This document shows, one piece after another, positions 62,804-63,111 of a DNA stretch of 63,111 bases. The stretch covers positions 1 through 63,111 of the forward strand of contig CAMDRI010000008.1 of assembly GCA_945906725.1 (NCBI GenBank). The letters are read 5' to 3'. Positions within the stretch are counted from its first letter, which is position 1. Every line of letters begins with the position of its first letter. Origin of the DNA: Candidatus Kuenenia stuttgartensis (GTDB lineage Bacteria; Planctomycetota; Planctomycetia; Planctomycetales; Planctomycetaceae). Both the position numbers and the translations under genes were made by a program. The notes below the pieces were generated by a model. The model worked only from the letters and a program-made list of their open reading frames with translations. It was not told where the DNA came from and searched no databases.

Positions 62804-63111
62804 CAACGTCGGATGCCATAGACGCCAAACAGTCCAGCCTCAGAGCCGTCGGCTTGTTGCTCGTGTGCGACCTCGAATCCGACATCGTTGAGCAACGCCA
62901 GGATTTGATCGAGCATGTCACCAGTTTGGTCATGTACTTCCATGACGACTTGCTGAATGCGAGACCAATGCGTCGCGGAGATGCCGCTCAGGATTTCCAA
63001 CTCGCAGCGCTCCGCATCGATCTTGAGCAGGTCCACTCGGTCGATCTGATGTTCGTTGATGACCGATGACAGAGTCCGCATCGGGCAGGCGATGTGAATC
63101 GGCTGGCCCAG
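62803..63111 (-). CDS. FkbM-family methyltransferase, C-terminal part
   Basis: 103 codons, open beyond the window edge. The segment reads RTLSSVINEHQIDRVDLLKI followed by DAERCELEILSGI, which is the FkbM motif ..TLD..i....i..idllKID.EG.E..vL.G, with the acidic D-x-E. It then continues IQQVVMEVHDQTGDMLDQIL, and the family ends with ..GFEV.... The usual Gly of the EGxE motif is replaced (DAERCE), a mild variant. FkbM-type enzymes O-methylate polyketides, sugars or lipids. The stop overlaps the VOC start (TGATG), so the two are coupled and belong with the FkbH-ACP pair. Confidence 0.88.
   Translation of the reverse strand: MGQPIHIACPMRTLSSVINEHQIDRVDLLKIDAERCELEILSGISATHWSRIQQVVMEVHDQTGDMLDQILALLNDVGFEVAHEQQADGSEAGLFGVYGIRR

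Overview
The window reads as a chromosomal stretch from a planctomycete, probably of the Planctomycetaceae/Pirellulaceae type. The grounds are gene content: stacked PSCyt1-DUF1549-DUF1553 and DUF1501 genes, a DUF1559 pseudopilin, CRTAC1-like ASPIC/UnbV proteins paired with TPR proteins, Tat-exported proteins of planctomycete type, an RTX protein with a LEDRSLLS N-terminal signature, and several families of long palindromic repeats (one readable as NPKRQRGR) like those common in these genomes. No rRNA, tRNA, CRISPR array, integrase or transposase was recognised.

Layout. 1-3516 (minus): start of an F1Fo ATP synthase operon in the order atpZ-like, atpI, atpB, atpE, atpF, atpH, with palindromic repeats between subunit genes; atpA would follow off the left edge. 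3630-4541: mazG. 4590-5676: a decayed CheW-like fragment and otherwise no gene. 5677-8136 (plus): a cobalt/nickel ECF transporter cbiM-cbiQ-cbiO with overlapping genes; cbiM carries a palindromic repeat inserted in frame. 8169-17425 (minus): a lipoprotein and two TPR/ASPIC modules in opposite internal order, separated by a DUF1559 pseudopilin and a small carboxypeptidase-regulatory-like protein. 17481-19357 (minus): an AbrB/Doc toxin-antitoxin pair followed at once by a TIM-barrel-like conserved protein. 19519-20403: a nitrilase-family hydrolase.

20565-32133 (plus): two large PSCyt1/DUF1549/DUF1553 proteins and three DUF1501 proteins, interrupted by a two-gene nucleotidyltransferase cassette whose first gene has an in-frame UGA. 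32218-44033 (plus): housekeeping genes (dnaE, tyrS, an acetolactate synthase large subunit) mixed with an M19 dipeptidase-like protein, a Tat-exported unknown, a Gfo/Idh/MocA oxidoreductase and a lone PAS protein. 44234-47221 (minus): a small CxxCH protein, a PIG-L deacetylase and a CARDB/DUF11-type lipoprotein. 47915-51491 (plus): a secreted unknown and a large DUF11 protein.

51569-55506 (plus): a compact four-gene run of CoA-transferase alpha-like, formyltransferase-like, PIG-L deacetylase and amidohydrolase genes, a plausible uncharacterised pathway. 55510-57426 (minus): a MutS-family ATPase with predicted membrane segments. 57582-60119 (minus): an RTX-repeat protein. 60401-63111: the edge of a specialised-metabolite-like cluster, FkbH overlapping an acyl carrier protein on the plus strand and converging with a VOC protein and an FkbM methyltransferase on the minus strand.

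Strongest leads: the palindromic repeats placed in and next to genes (in frame in cbiM, supplying the tyrS stop codon, splitting atp genes), the mirrored TPR/ASPIC modules, the decaying nucleotidyltransferase cassette, the 51.5-55.5 kb operon and the FkbH/ACP edge.
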